Program-made: the position numbers and the translations under genes | Shown: positions 32,108 through 42,257 of the stretch, in pieces | How the letters are laid out: each line of letters opens with the position of its first letter | Position numbering within the stretch: the stretch's first letter is position 1 | Notes under the pieces: model-generated | Databases searched by the model: none | What the model was told of the DNA's origin: nothing | What the model saw: only the letters and a program-made list of their open reading frames with translations | NCBI GenBank assembly: GCA_030027265.1 | Contig: JASENG010000013.1 | Span: forward strand, 62,001-126,000 | DNA length: 64,000 nt | Origin: Lysinibacillus fusiformis | GTDB lineage: Bacteria > Bacillota > Bacilli > Bacillales_A > Planococcaceae | Direction of reading: 5' to 3'

Positions 32108-33402
32108 TGTTTCAGACGATCTCTAACTTTATGCGCGTTCGAGATATACGAAATAAAATCATCTTTACATTATTAATGTTGATTGTTTTCCGTATTGGAA
32201 CATTCATTCCAGTACCTAACGTCGACTCTCAAGTATTAAAGGTAGCCGATGAGTTTAACTTAATTGGTTTCCTTAATACTTTCGGCGGTGGTGCATTGTC
32301 TAACTTCTCAATCTTCGCATTGGGAATTATGCCTTACATTACTGCTTCAATTATTGTTCAGCTATTACAAATGGATGTTGTTCCCAAGTTTGCAGAATGG
32401 GCTAAACAAGGTGATGTAGGTCGACGCAAGTTGGCACAATTCACTCGTTATCTAACAATTGTTCTGGCTTTCATTCAAGCGTTCGCTATGTCATTTGGCT
32501 TCAACCAAATGTACGGTGGTTCGTTAATCACTGATACAAGTGTATTATCATACTTAACAATCGCGGTCGTGTTAACTGCAGGTACTTCTTTCCTACTTTG
32601 GTTAGGTGAACAAATTACATCACATGGTGTTGGTAATGGTATTTCTGTCATTATCTTTGCAGGGATTGTTGCTGCAATTCCAACATCTGTGAACCAAATC
32701 TATGCACAACAAATTGAGGATGCTGGTGATCAGTTATTCATTCGAATCGCTATCCTGGTATTACTTGCTTTAGTTATGCTGGCAGTTGTGGTTGGGGTTA
32801 TTTATGTACAACAAGCGTTGCGTAAAATTCCAATTCAATATGCTAAACGAGTTGCAGGTCGTACGCCACAGACTGGTGGGCAACAAACACATTTACCGTT
32901 AAAAGTGAATGCTGCAGGGGTTATTCCGGTAATCTTCGCTATCGCGTTTCTTGTAACACCACGTACGTTAGCTACGTTCTTCGGTCAAAATGATTTCACT
33001 TCGTTTATTCAAAACACGTTTGACTATACGAAGCCAATCGGGATGATCATCTATATTGCATTGATTGTTGCGTTTACGTACTTCTATGCTTTCATTCAAG
33101 TGAATCCTGAAAACTTGGCCGACAACTTGAAAAAACAAGGTGCGTATATTCCTGGGATTCGTCCTGGCAACGATACGCAAAGTTATTTAACAAAAGTACT
33201 ATACCGTTTAACACTTGTTGGGGCACTCTTCTTGATCGTTATTTCTGTTTTGCCAATTCTATTTATTAATTTCATGAACCTGCCTGCTACGGCTCAAATT
33301 GGTGGTACTAGTGTAATTATCGTAGTTGGTGTTGCATTGGAAACAATGAAACAATTAGAAGCACAACTTGTCAAACGTCACTATAAAGGCTTTATGAAAT
33401 AA
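32107..33402 (+). CDS. secY: Preprotein translocase subunit SecY
   Basis: A 431-residue protein with ten predicted membrane helices, the channel of the Sec translocon with SecE (encoded at 752). The cytoplasmic loop with YAKRVAGRTPQTGGQQTHLP and the second loop (RPGNDTQSYLTKVL) that contact the ribosome and SecA are conserved. It overlaps rplO by one base, the standard spc-operon position. Confidence 0.99.
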   Translation: MFQTISNFMRVRDIRNKIIFTLLMLIVFRIGTFIPVPNVDSQVLKVADEFNLIGFLNTFGGGALSNFSIFALGIMPYITASIIVQLLQMDVVPKFAEWAKQGDVGRRKLAQFTRYLTIVLAFIQAFAMSFGFNQMYGGSLITDTSVLSYLTIAVVLTAGTSFLLWLGEQITSHGVGNGISVIIFAGIVAAIPTSVNQIYAQQIEDAGDQLFIRIAILVLLALVMLAVVVGVIYVQQALRKIPIQYAKRVAGRTPQTGGQQTHLPLKVNAAGVIPVIFAIAFLVTPRTLATFFGQNDFTSFIQNTFDYTKPIGMIIYIALIVAFTYFYAFIQVNPENLADNLKKQGAYIPGIRPGNDTQSYLTKVLYRLTLVGALFLIVISVLPILFINFMNLPATAQIGGTSVIIVVGVALETMKQLEAQLVKRHYKGFMK

Positions 33403-34122
<720 letters not shown>

Positions 34123-34545
34123 TACCCGGCATTAGACGAAAGTCAAACTGCTTTATAGCGGGAGACTTTGCGGGTGCAACAAAATAAAACTTTATTGAGA
34201 GTTGCAAAAGCATATTGTGCCCGGTATACACGAGACACAAATGTGATAAAATCTATTTTGTGGTAAGTGTTATGGGTTTCGTGGAAGCATCTTTGTAACG
34301 GGTATGAATCTCTCATCCAAGACATTCCGGGATATCGAGTAAAGAAATGATTCATTTCTTTTTCGGAAGTAGTCATTCCCTGGATTGTGTGAAGCGAAAC
34401 CAGACGAGCGTCTTTCGAACATCTCTCATACAATCCACGCATATGTTGGTGAAGTTGCTTCTATTGAATAAAAACAGTTGCATAGATTCTCTTTATCGTG
34501 TATGTTAGAGAATCGAAAAACGCATATAGAAGGGAGACAGGGTTG
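34123..34545 (+). promoter_or_regulatory. Gene-free structured interval upstream of infA
   Basis: No gene with a start, Shine-Dalgarno and family resemblance is seen. Promoter candidates are TTGCAA (34202-34207)/17 bp/TATACA (34225-34230) and TTGCAT (34478-34483)/17 bp/TATGTT (34501-34506). Between them lie AAAGAAATG (34341-34349) pairing with CATTTCTTT (34353-34361), and a large stem TGGATTGTGTGA (34381-34392) with TCATACAATCCA (34426-34437) enclosing an inner AGAC/GTCT hairpin. GATTCTCT (34485-34492) pairs with AGAGAATC (34507-34514). Methionine aminopeptidase (map) would be expected here but is absent. Confidence 0.6.
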
Positions 34546-34764
34546 ATGGCGAAAGACGATGTAATTGAAGTCGAAGGAACAGTTGTTGAGACTTTGCCAA
34601 ACGCGATGTTTAAGGTAGAATTAGAAAATGGGCACACGGTGCTTGCACACGTTTCTGGAAAGATTCGTATGCACTTTATCCGTATTTTACCTGGAGATAA
34701 GGTTACTATTGAGTTATCTCCATACGATTTAACTCGCGGTCGTATCACATACCGTTTTAAATAA
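34546..34764 (+). CDS. infA: Translation initiation factor IF-1
   Basis: A 72-residue OB-fold protein ([20 protein letters not shown]), almost identical to the Bacillus protein; it blocks the A site during initiation. The ATG at 34546 follows AAGGGAGA; an in-frame upstream ATG at 34498 is not used by relatives. It starts the infA-rpmJ-rpsM-rpsK-rpoA-rplQ block. Confidence 0.98.
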   Translation: MAKDDVIEVEGTVVETLPNAMFKVELENGHTVLAHVSGKIRMHFIRILPGDKVTIELSPYDLTRGRITYRFK

Positions 34765-34801
34765 TCTTTTGCACTCCGGACTATTAAGGAGGTTGGGTTA
34801 G

Positions 34802-34915
<114 letters not shown>

Positions 34916-34938
34916 TTATAAGGAGGTGCACAACGTAC

Positions 34939-35304
34939 ATGGCACGTATTGCTGGAGTTGACATTCCTCGCGACAAACGCGTGGTAATTTCATTAACTTA
35001 CATTTACGGAATTGGTAAAACTACATCTCAAAAAGTATTAGCAGAAGCTGGTGTTAACGAAAACACTCGCGTACGCGATCTTACTGAAGATGAATTAAAC
35101 CAAATTCGTGAACAATTAGATAAATACAAAGTGGAAGGTGACCTACGTCGCGAAATTTCACTTAACATTAAACGTCTGATGGAAATCGGTTGTAACCGTG
35201 GTATCCGTCACCGTCGTGGTTTACCTGTTCGTGGTCAAAATACGAAAAACAATGCGCGTACGCGTAAAGGTCCTCGTAAAACTGTAGCGAACAAGAAAAA
35301 ATAA
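34939..35304 (+). CDS. rpsM: 30S ribosomal protein S13
   Basis: A 121-residue protein ([20 protein letters not shown]) of the 30S head contacting P-site tRNA and L5. The signature [20 protein letters not shown] and the basic tail ending RKTVANKKK are intact. AGGAGGTG precedes the ATG. Confidence 0.99.
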   Translation: MARIAGVDIPRDKRVVISLTYIYGIGKTTSQKVLAEAGVNENTRVRDLTEDELNQIREQLDKYKVEGDLRREISLNIKRLMEIGCNRGIRHRRGLPVRGQNTKNNARTRKGPRKTVANKKK

Positions 35305-35311
35305 TAAGTAA

Positions 35312-35719
<408 letters not shown>

Positions 35720-35804
35720 TGGGTGCATCTCAAAGTACTTTTTGAGTTCATCATTGCTTGTACAAAACAAAAATCTTGTGCAAATCTTATAAAGTCAATA
35801 GATT

Positions 35805-35834
35805 TTGACTATTATGATGTTATGAACCTATACA
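35805..35834 (+). promoter_or_regulatory. Candidate internal promoter before rpoA
   Basis: TTGACT (35805-35810), 18-bp spacer, TATACA (35829-35834), in a 143-bp spacer between rpsK and rpoA. The TTGACT is also the right arm of the inverted repeat AGTCAA (35793-35798)/TTGACT. Confidence 0.4.
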
Positions 35835-35862
35835 TTCGATGTTTTAAAGGAGGGTAAATTGA

Positions 35863-36807
35863 ATGATCGAAATTGAAAAACCAAAGATTGAAACTGTTGA
35901 GATCAGCGAAGATTCCAAATATGGCAAGTTTGTTGTAGAACCGCTTGAACGCGGATACGGAAACACTTTGGGTAATTCTTTACGTCGTATCCTTCTGTCT
36001 TCATTACCAGGAGCTGCTGTTACATCTATTCAAATTGATGGTGTTTTACACGAATTCTCAACTGTAGAAGGTGTAGTAGAAGACGTTGCTTCAATTATTT
36101 TGAATATCAAAAAACTTGCACTTAAAATCTACTCTGACGAAGAAAAAGTTATTGAGATTGATGTGAAAGGTGATGGAACTGTTACAGCTGCTGATATCAC
36201 ACATGACAGTGACGTTGAAATATTAAATCCAGATTTGTATATTGCAACAATCGCTAAAAATGGTCATTTACGTATGCGTATGTATGCTCGTCGTGGCCGT
36301 GGATATACTCCTGCTGATCAAAACAAACGTGAGGATCTTCCTATCGGCGTGATCCCGATCGACTCTATTTACACTCCAGTTTCACGCGTTAATTTTCAAG
36401 TGGAGAACACTCGTGTTGGACAGAATTCTGATTTCGACAAGTTATCACTTGATGTGTGGACAGATGGTAGCATCGGTCCAAAAGAGGCGATATCGCTCGG
36501 AGCGAAAATTTTAACTGAGCACCTCAATATCTTTGTAGGCTTAACGAATGAAGCACAAACTGCTGAAATCATGGTCGAAAAAGAAGAGGATCAAAAAGAA
36601 AAAGTTTTAGAGATGACGATTGAGGAATTAGATCTTTCTGTTCGTTCTTACAACTGCTTAAAACGCGCTGGTATCAATACGGTATTAGAACTTGCGAATA
36701 AATCAGAAGACGACATGATGAAAGTGCGCAATCTTGGTCGTAAATCACTAGAAGAAGTAAAAGCTAAATTAGAAGAGCTTGGTTTAGGATTACGTAAGGA
36801 AGACTAG
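35863..36807 (+). CDS. rpoA: DNA-directed RNA polymerase subunit alpha
   Basis: A 314-residue protein, the same length as in Bacillus. The N-terminal assembly domain ([20 protein letters not shown]) and the C-terminal DNA/activator-binding domain ([20 protein letters not shown], about residues 248-267) are intact, joined by an acidic linker. AAAGGAGGG precedes the ATG. It is followed by rplQ. Confidence 0.99.
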   Translation: MIEIEKPKIETVEISEDSKYGKFVVEPLERGYGNTLGNSLRRILLSSLPGAAVTSIQIDGVLHEFSTVEGVVEDVASIILNIKKLALKIYSDEEKVIEIDVKGDGTVTAADITHDSDVEILNPDLYIATIAKNGHLRMRMYARRGRGYTPADQNKREDLPIGVIPIDSIYTPVSRVNFQVENTRVGQNSDFDKLSLDVWTDGSIGPKEAISLGAKILTEHLNIFVGLTNEAQTAEIMVEKEEDQKEKVLEMTIEELDLSVRSYNCLKRAGINTVLELANKSEDDMMKVRNLGRKSLEEVKAKLEELGLGLRKED

Positions 36808-36854
36808 GCAAGTGAATTTATATATAGCAGTCTAGATTAAAGGAGGGAACATCC

Positions 36855-37235
36855 ATGGGTTACAGAAAACTTGGTCGTACAAGTTCTCAACGTAAAGCGT
36901 TATTACGTGATTTAGCTACTGACTTAATCATCAACGAACGCATCGAAACTACTGAAGCACGTGCGAAAGAATTACGTTCTGTAGTTGATAAAATGATTAC
37001 TTTAGGTAAACGTGGAGATTTACATGCTCGTCGTCAAGCGGCTGCATTTATCCGTCGTGAATTAGTAACAACTACTGATGCTGAAGGTAACGAAACAACT
37101 TCATTTGCACTTCAAAAGTTATTTAATGATGTTGCACCACGTTACGCAGATCGTCAAGGTGGTTACACTCGTATCCTTAAAGTAGGACCCCGCCGTGGTG
37201 ACGGTGCACCTGTAGTAGTTATCGAATTAGTTTAA
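36855..37235 (+). CDS. rplQ: 50S ribosomal protein L17
   Basis: A 126-residue protein ([20 protein letters not shown]) at the tunnel exit, slightly longer than the 120-residue Bacillus form because of the [10 protein letters not shown] loop. AAAGGAGGG precedes the ATG. It is the last gene of the ribosomal supercluster and is followed by a large terminator. Confidence 0.99.
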   Translation: MGYRKLGRTSSQRKALLRDLATDLIINERIETTEARAKELRSVVDKMITLGKRGDLHARRQAAAFIRRELVTTTDAEGNETTSFALQKLFNDVAPRYADRQGGYTRILKVGPRRGDGAPVVVIELV

Positions 37236-37258
37236 TACGATTCTAATTTAAACAGGTA

Positions 37259-37303
37259 AGAGGGTGTCCGGTTCACCGGTTGAACCCGGACCCCTCTATT
37301 TTT
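37259..37303 (+). terminator. Terminator of the alpha operon
   Basis: AGAGGG (37259-37264) pairs with CCCTCT (37292-37297), continued inward by GTCCGG with CCGGAC and TTCA with TGAA (one mismatch and a bulge), followed by ATTTTT. Confidence 0.85.
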
Positions 37304-37319
37304 AGTAAGAACGATTTAT

Positions 37320-37490
37320 ACGACAATAAAATGGCTTGAGCGTTATAATGAGCGGATCACTTGATGATGGCGTCTCGTCTAGCTCTCCGCACCTCATTCA
37401 TAAAGACCACGGAATTGAGCAGCCGTGTTCTTGTTCAAAATGTAGTAGTAAAGCGCATTTCTCTGAATGAGGTGCGCGCTTTTTTATTTT
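37320..37490 (+). ncRNA. Candidate small RNA or riboswitch-like element between rplQ and ecfA1
   Basis: A promoter-like ACGACA (37320-37325)/18 bp/TATAAT (37344-37349) lies just after the alpha-operon terminator. About 30 bp downstream CGCACCTCATTCA (37388-37400) pairs perfectly with TGAATGAGGTGCG (37464-37476), enclosing 63 nt with an inner CACGG/CCGTG hairpin, and is followed by CGCTTTTTT. A rival stem, AAGCGC (37451-37456) with GCGCTT (37476-37481), ends directly at the T-run, so two exclusive folds are possible. Its site resembles that of the described L17 downstream element of lactic acid bacteria and Listeria; I cannot confirm membership. Confidence 0.5.
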
Positions 37491-37498
37491 CTTTAAAT

Positions 37499-37523
37499 GG
37501 CAAGACTTCTCTTGCTGTTTTTT
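37499..37523 (+). terminator. Second terminator upstream of ecfA1
   Basis: GGCAAG (37499-37504) pairs with CTTGCT (37511-37516), then GTTTTTT. Confidence 0.55.
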
Positions 37524-37530
37524 CATATAC

Positions 37531-37588
37531 AAAAATAAAGTATGTTTTGATCCCGTTTTATACTGATCGATAAACGTACTTTATTTTT
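37531..37588 (+). repeat. Long inverted repeat upstream of ecfA1
   Basis: AAAAATAAAGTA (37531-37542) pairs perfectly with TACTTTATTTTT (37577-37588), with further GTTT/AAAC and GATC/GATC pairs inside. It can form in DNA or RNA on either strand. The rest, to 37656, shows nothing clear apart from the ecfA1 Shine-Dalgarno. Confidence 0.5.
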
Positions 37589-37672
37589 ATATATGACACC
37601 TATATGAAATGGTAGCATTGCATTGTAAAACAGTGTAATTTAGTAGTAGAGATAGAGAGGAGCAAAGTTGAA

Positions 37673-38518
37673 GTGACCGAGATTTTATCGTTTAATCATG
37701 TAAGTTTTTCATATACACCCGATAGCCCGGAGCTCCGCAAAGCGGTTGATAATGTTTCCTTTTCCATTAACGAAGGGGAATGGATTGCAATCGTTGGACA
37801 TAACGGTTCTGGGAAATCAACGATGGTCAAGCTAGTTAGTGGACTGCTCTTTCCGCAAGAAGGGGAAGTTCGAGTGATGAGAAATGTTTTAACAGAGGAT
37901 AATTTATGGGAAATCCGTTCCAATATCGGCATGGTTTTTCAAAATCCTGATAATCAATTTGTTGGAGCTACTGTACAAGATGATGTAGCTTTTGCTTTAG
38001 AAAATAGTGGAGTACCCTATAAAGAAATGGTTGAACGTGTACATTCCTCACTTGCACAGGTGAAGATGGACAAGTTTTTAAATCATGAACCGCACCACTT
38101 ATCAGGTGGTCAAAAACAACGTGTGGCCATTGCAGGAGCTCTTGCCATGCGACCAAAACTTTTAATTTTAGATGAAGCCACTTCCATGCTTGATCCGCAA
38201 GGGCGTGACGAGGTTCTAAAGACAGTTAAAGCGCTGCGTGAAGAAATCGGTCTAACTGTACTCTCCATCACTCATGATGTAGAGGAGGCCCTTTTTGCTG
38301 ATCGTGTACTATTTATGAATGACGGCAAAAAGTATGCAGAAGGAACGCCGTCTGAAATCTTTGCACTTGGCGATAAGTTAGTGGAATTTGGTTTAGAGCT
38401 GCCTTTTGCCATGCGGATGACCAAGCTATTCCAGGAAAAAGGTGTGCTTATAGCAGGACAACATATGACAGAAGAAGAGTTGGTGAATGATTTATGGACA
38501 TCAAACTTCAACAAGTAA
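37673..38518 (+). CDS. ecfA1: ECF transporter ATPase EcfA1
   Basis: A 281-residue ABC ATPase of the shared energy-coupling module that drives vitamin-binding S components. Walker A GHNGSGKST (about residues 42-50), signature LSGGQKQRVAIAGAL and Walker B LLILDEATSMLDPQG are intact. The GTG at 37673 follows GAGGAG (37657-37662). It overlaps ecfA2 by 25 bp. As in Bacillus, the module lies between rplQ and truA. Confidence 0.96.
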   Translation: MTEILSFNHVSFSYTPDSPELRKAVDNVSFSINEGEWIAIVGHNGSGKSTMVKLVSGLLFPQEGEVRVMRNVLTEDNLWEIRSNIGMVFQNPDNQFVGATVQDDVAFALENSGVPYKEMVERVHSSLAQVKMDKFLNHEPHHLSGGQKQRVAIAGALAMRPKLLILDEATSMLDPQGRDEVLKTVKALREEIGLTVLSITHDVEEALFADRVLFMNDGKKYAEGTPSEIFALGDKLVEFGLELPFAMRMTKLFQEKGVLIAGQHMTEEELVNDLWTSNFNK

Positions 38519-39363
38519 GCTACGCATACTCAATGGGAACACCATTTGAGAAATATGCTTTATTTGATGTTGATTTAACAATTCCTCATGGAACCTATCA
38601 GGCGATTATTGGCCATACAGGATCTGGTAAGTCTACCATCCTTCAGCATTTTAATGGTCTTTTAAAGCCTTCGAAAGGACAAGTACATATTGGTGATCGT
38701 GTCCTTGCAGCTGGGAGGAAAGCAAAGGAATTAAAACCGGTTCGCCAGAAGGTTGGAATTGTTTTTCAGTTTCCAGAGCACCAATTATTTGAAGAGACGG
38801 TATTAAAAGATATAATGTTTGGTCCCATGAACTTTGGCGTATCCGAACAAGTGGCTGAAAAACGTGCGCACGGTTTAATCAAGCTAGTAGGCCTGCCAGA
38901 GGATGTTTTGGATAAATCACCCTTTGATCTGTCTGGGGGGCAAATGCGCCGTGTAGCGATTGCTGGTGTGCTTGCAATGGATCCTGAAGTGATTGTATTG
39001 GATGAGCCAACAGCAGGACTTGATCCAAGAGGGCAGAAAGAGATTATGGATATGTTCTATTCGCTTCATAAAGAACGTGGCTTAACAACAATCCTAGTTA
39101 CGCACAGTATGGAAGATGCAGCACGTTACGCGGATAATATTGCAATCATGCATGAAGGACGCTGTGTACTGAACGGGACACCACAAGAAATATTCTCGGA
39201 TGCGGATACTCTTGAAAAATACCGTTTAGAACTGCCCCATATTGTTCGTTTCCAAAGAAGAATAGAGAAACTGATGGGTCGGTCGTTACCGAAAATATGC
39301 TTAACTGAAGAAGACCTTGCAGCTGAAGTGGCACATGCCTTACGAGAGGGGCGTGACGCTTAA
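38494..39363 (+). CDS. ecfA2: ECF transporter ATPase EcfA2
   Basis: A 289-residue partner ATPase (MDIKLQQVSYAYSMGTPFEK). Walker A GHTGSGKST (about residues 39-47), Q-loop GIVFQFPEHQLFEETV, signature LSGGQMRRVAIAGVL and Walker B VIVLDEPTAGLDPRG. It forms a heterodimer with EcfA1 under EcfT. Translational coupling with ecfA1 is suggested by the overlap; ecfT starts 1 bp after its stop. Confidence 0.96.
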   Translation: MDIKLQQVSYAYSMGTPFEKYALFDVDLTIPHGTYQAIIGHTGSGKSTILQHFNGLLKPSKGQVHIGDRVLAAGRKAKELKPVRQKVGIVFQFPEHQLFEETVLKDIMFGPMNFGVSEQVAEKRAHGLIKLVGLPEDVLDKSPFDLSGGQMRRVAIAGVLAMDPEVIVLDEPTAGLDPRGQKEIMDMFYSLHKERGLTTILVTHSMEDAARYADNIAIMHEGRCVLNGTPQEIFSDADTLEKYRLELPHIVRFQRRIEKLMGRSLPKICLTEEDLAAEVAHALREGRDA

Positions 39364-39364
39364 A

Positions 39365-40162
39365 ATGATGGAGAAAATGATATTTGGCCGCTATATTCCT
39401 GGTGATTCATTCGTCCATCGGCTAGATCCTCGTTCGAAGCTGATGTTCGTCTTTGCCTTTATTGTTGTAGTGTTTTTAGCGAATAATATCGTTACTTACG
39501 CTTTACTATTAGCCTTTACACTGCTTGTAATCTTAATGTCTCGCATTCGTTTATACTTTTTAATCAACGGATTAAAGCCAGTCATTATTTTATTAGTGTT
39601 TACATTCTTAATTCATATTTTCTTTACTAGGGAAGGCGATCTTCTATTTGAACTTGGCTTCTTAAAGGTCTATGAGGAAGGGTTAAGACAAGGGATATTT
39701 ATTTCTATTCGTTTCCTCGTGCTTGTCTTCATGACTTCAATTTTAACGTTAACTACTTCACCAATCTCCATTACCGATGGAATCGAAGTATTGTTAAATC
39801 CTTTAAAGAAATTTAAAATGCCTGTTCACGAATTAGCCTTGATGATGTCCATTGCCCTGCGTTTTATTCCAACATTAATGGATGAAACAGATAAAATTAT
39901 GAAAGCACAGATGGCACGTGGGTCAGATTTAAGTGCAGGCCCATTAAAAGAGCGAGTAAAAGCAGTTGTTCCACTTTTAGTTCCGTTATTTGTGAGTGCC
40001 TTTAAACGAGCTGAGGATTTAGCGACAGCCATGGAGGTTCGCGGGTATCGCGGAGGCGAAGGAAGAACGCGTTACCGCCAGTTGAAATGGGATTGGCGCG
40101 ATACATTATGTATGGTTATATTTGTTGCCATGACCGCATTATTAGTATTTTATCGCAGCTAG
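39365..40162 (+). CDS. ecfT: ECF transporter transmembrane protein EcfT
   Basis: A 265-residue membrane protein (MMEKMIFGRYIPGDSFVHRL) with about five to six helices and the two Arg-Gly coupling motifs, AQMARGSDL and AMEVRGYRGG, whose arginines contact the ATPases. The ATG at 39365 gives the family-like MM start; a longer in-frame reading from 39317 overlaps ecfA2. It scaffolds interchangeable S components; none is encoded nearby. Confidence 0.95.
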   Translation: MMEKMIFGRYIPGDSFVHRLDPRSKLMFVFAFIVVVFLANNIVTYALLLAFTLLVILMSRIRLYFLINGLKPVIILLVFTFLIHIFFTREGDLLFELGFLKVYEEGLRQGIFISIRFLVLVFMTSILTLTTSPISITDGIEVLLNPLKKFKMPVHELALMMSIALRFIPTLMDETDKIMKAQMARGSDLSAGPLKERVKAVVPLLVPLFVSAFKRAEDLATAMEVRGYRGGEGRTRYRQLKWDWRDTLCMVIFVAMTALLVFYRS

Positions 40163-40187
40163 CAAGCAGTAAGTGAGGTGAAGGTTA

Positions 40188-40928
40188 TTGCGACGTTTAA
40201 AAGCAACTATTAGCTATGATGGCACTCTTTTTGCGGGGTATCAGGTTCAGCCCGGGGAACGTACTGTTCAGCTTGAGATTGAATCTGTTTTAACCAAAAT
40301 GCATAAAGGTGAAAAGATAAAGATAACAGCGAGCGGTCGTACAGATGCCCGTGTTCATGCAACTGGACAAGTGATTCATTTTGATACCGCTTTAGAAATA
40401 CCAGTTGAACGTTATAAAAAAGCCTTGAATGTCCAATTGCCTCGAGATATTCGGGTTATAGCAGTGGAAGAAGCCGCAAGTGATTTCCACGCTAGATACA
40501 GTGTTTCCGGAAAACGGTATCGATATATTTGGGATTGCGGGGAGGAACAAAGTCCTTTTCGCAGACATTATTCGGTTGAAACGAATGGTGTACAGCCGGA
40601 TATTGAGAGCATGCAGGCAGCTGCCGGTCATATAATTGGTACACACGACTTTTCTTGTTTCTGTGCGGCAAATACAAGCATCATTGATAAAGTTCGAACG
40701 GTTCATTCATTGAGCTTCTCCCGGCAAGGAGAAGAGCTCCATATGGTGATAGAAGGCAATGGCTTTTTGTATAATATGGTTCGGATTATTGCAGGTACTT
40801 TATGGGAGGTTGGCATAGGCAAGCGTGAAGCTCGGGAACTAGAACAAATCGTCGCTTCGATGGATCGGGGAAGAGCAGGGAAAACAGCGCCAGCACACGG
40901 TTTATATCTTGAAAAAGTATTTTATTAA
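40188..40928 (+). CDS. truA: tRNA pseudouridine(38-40) synthase TruA
   Basis: A 246-residue enzyme that makes pseudouridine at positions 38-40 of the anticodon stem. The catalytic Asp is D53 in GRTDARVHATGQ; MVRIIAGTLWEVG is another family block. TTG start at 40188, after GTGAGGTGA. It follows ecfT in the same orientation as in Bacillus. Confidence 0.97.
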   Translation: MRRLKATISYDGTLFAGYQVQPGERTVQLEIESVLTKMHKGEKIKITASGRTDARVHATGQVIHFDTALEIPVERYKKALNVQLPRDIRVIAVEEAASDFHARYSVSGKRYRYIWDCGEEQSPFRRHYSVETNGVQPDIESMQAAAGHIIGTHDFSCFCAANTSIIDKVRTVHSLSFSRQGEELHMVIEGNGFLYNMVRIIAGTLWEVGIGKREARELEQIVASMDRGRAGKTAPAHGLYLEKVFY

Positions 40929-40990
40929 CATTGTATATCTTGTCCAGAATCTGGTCGTTTAAGTATCAAAAAAAATATGCTAAAATAATT

Positions 40991-41020
40991 AAGCAACACA
41001 CCTGGAAGTGTTGCTTTTTT
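40991..41020 (+). terminator. Terminator after truA
   Basis: AAGCAACAC (40991-40999) pairs with GTGTTGCTT (41008-41016) and runs into a T-run. Confidence 0.85.
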
Positions 41021-41022
41021 TC

Positions 41023-41051
41023 TTGACTTATATGTAAATATATTATAAGAT
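41023..41051 (+). promoter_or_regulatory. Sigma-A promoter of rplM-rpsI
   Basis: TTGACT (41023-41028), 17-bp spacer, TAAGAT (41046-41051). Confidence 0.8.
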
Positions 41052-41140
41052 GACATATGGTATTTTCATTACCACCACAAATAAGCCCCGAAACTTATAA
41101 GTGTATACTAATGAAAAATAACGGTAATCGAATCGATTAG
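41052..41140 (+). promoter_or_regulatory. rplM leader (L13-leader type candidate)
   Basis: The leader contains TGGTA (around 41058) pairing with TACCA (around 41070), the palindrome ACTTATAAGT and GGTAATCG before the Shine-Dalgarno. An L13 leader is known upstream of rplM in Firmicutes; the fit here is by position and rough shape. Confidence 0.45.
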
Positions 41141-41152
41141 GAGGATATATAA

Positions 41153-41590
41153 ATGCGTACAACATTCATGGCTAAAGGTCACGAAGTAGATCGTAAATGG
41201 TTAGTAGTTGACGCAGAAGGACAAACGCTTGGACGTTTAGCTTCTGAAGTAGCTGCTATCTTACGCGGTAAACATAAACCAACATTCACACCAAACGTTG
41301 ACACAGGTGACTTTGTTATCGTAATCAACGCTGACAAAATTCATTTAACAGGTAACAAATTAGACGGTAAAATCTACTACCGTCACACTCAATTCGCTGG
41401 TGGTTTAAAAACACGTACAGCTGGCGAAATGAAAGAAAAATACCCAACACAAATGATCGAATTAGCAGTTAAAGGGATGCTTCCTAAAAACTCTTTAGGT
41501 CGCAAAATGTTTGGTAAACTTAATGTTTACGCTGGAGCAGAACACCCACATGCAGCACAAAAACCGGAAAGCTATACGCTTCGCGGATAA
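41153..41590 (+). CDS. rplM: 50S ribosomal protein L13
   Basis: A 145-residue protein ([20 protein letters not shown]) with the [20 protein letters not shown] core. It binds 23S rRNA early in assembly. AGGAGG precedes the ATG. It forms a two-gene operon with rpsI. Confidence 0.99.
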   Translation: MRTTFMAKGHEVDRKWLVVDAEGQTLGRLASEVAAILRGKHKPTFTPNVDTGDFVIVINADKIHLTGNKLDGKIYYRHTQFAGGLKTRTAGEMKEKYPTQMIELAVKGMLPKNSLGRKMFGKLNVYAGAEHPHAAQKPESYTLRG

Positions 41591-41612
41591 TTATTAAGAG
41601 GAGGATATACCC

Positions 41613-42005
41613 TTGGCACAAGTTCAATATATCGGCACAGGTCGCCGTAAAAGCTCAGTAGCTCGCGTACGTTTAGTACCAGGCGAAGGTAAAATTGTTA
41701 TCAACAACCGTAGCATCGAAGAGTACTTACCATTCGAAACTTTACACTTAATCATCAACCAACCATTAGAAGCAACTCAAACTAAAGGTAGCTATGATGT
41801 ATTTGTAAACGTAAACGGTGGTGGATTCACTGGTCAAGCTGGTGCAATCCGTCACGGTATCGCTCGTGCGTTACTATCAGTTGACCCAGATTTCCGTCCA
41901 GCACTAAAATCTGCAGGTTTACTAACTCGTGACCCACGTATGAAAGAACGTAAAAAATACGGTCTTAAAGGTGCTCGTCGTGCGCCTCAGTTCTCAAAAC
42001 GTTAA
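41613..42005 (+). CDS. rpsI: 30S ribosomal protein S9
   Basis: A 130-residue protein ([20 protein letters not shown]), TTG start after GAGGAGG; its C-terminal tail (APQFSKR) reaches the P-site tRNA. Followed by a strong terminator. Confidence 0.99.
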   Translation: MAQVQYIGTGRRKSSVARVRLVPGEGKIVINNRSIEEYLPFETLHLIINQPLEATQTKGSYDVFVNVNGGGFTGQAGAIRHGIARALLSVDPDFRPALKSAGLLTRDPRMKERKKYGLKGARRAPQFSKR

Positions 42006-42023
42006 TTTTGGGGATATATCAAG

Positions 42024-42056
42024 ACTCTCAAAGCATTTGCTTTGGGAGTTTTTTTT
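42024..42056 (+). terminator. Terminator after rpsI
   Basis: ACTCTCAAAGC (42024-42034) pairs with GCTTTGGGAGT (42039-42049), one G-U pair, loop ATTT, then eight T residues. Between here and 42200 I see nothing else. Confidence 0.88.
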
Positions 42057-42200
42057 GCCTATAAATAGTTTTGGTTATTCATTGAAAATTATTGCTCTAA
42101 AAAGGCGAAAGATTAATGGCACAGCTCGTTCTTGATTAAGCACCTTTCTTTCGAATATAGTTCAGGAGCTGCTTGTTTAGAATCGTGAAAATAAACATAA

Positions 42201-42241
42201 AAAACGAGAAGCCTTATTCTCTAAATAAGGTTTCTCGTTTT
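42201..42241 (-). terminator. Terminator of the aldehyde dehydrogenase gene
   Basis: AAAACGAGAA plus GCCTTATT (42201-42218) pairs with AATAAGGT plus TTCTCGTTTT (42224-42241), an 18-bp stem with one G-T pair. It can act on both strands; minus-strand T residues continue past 42201. Confidence 0.75.
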
Positions 42242-42257
42242 ATTTCGTTTCAAAACA

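Noticed and set aside
34143-34442. Minus-strand frame of 99 codons in the adk-infA interval
   Set aside because: No ribosome site, odd composition and it runs through the inverted repeats; best explained by chance in a noncoding structured region.
37361-37573. Plus-strand 70-codon frame between rplQ and ecfA1
   Set aside because: It spans two terminator hairpins and part of an inverted repeat and has no Shine-Dalgarno.
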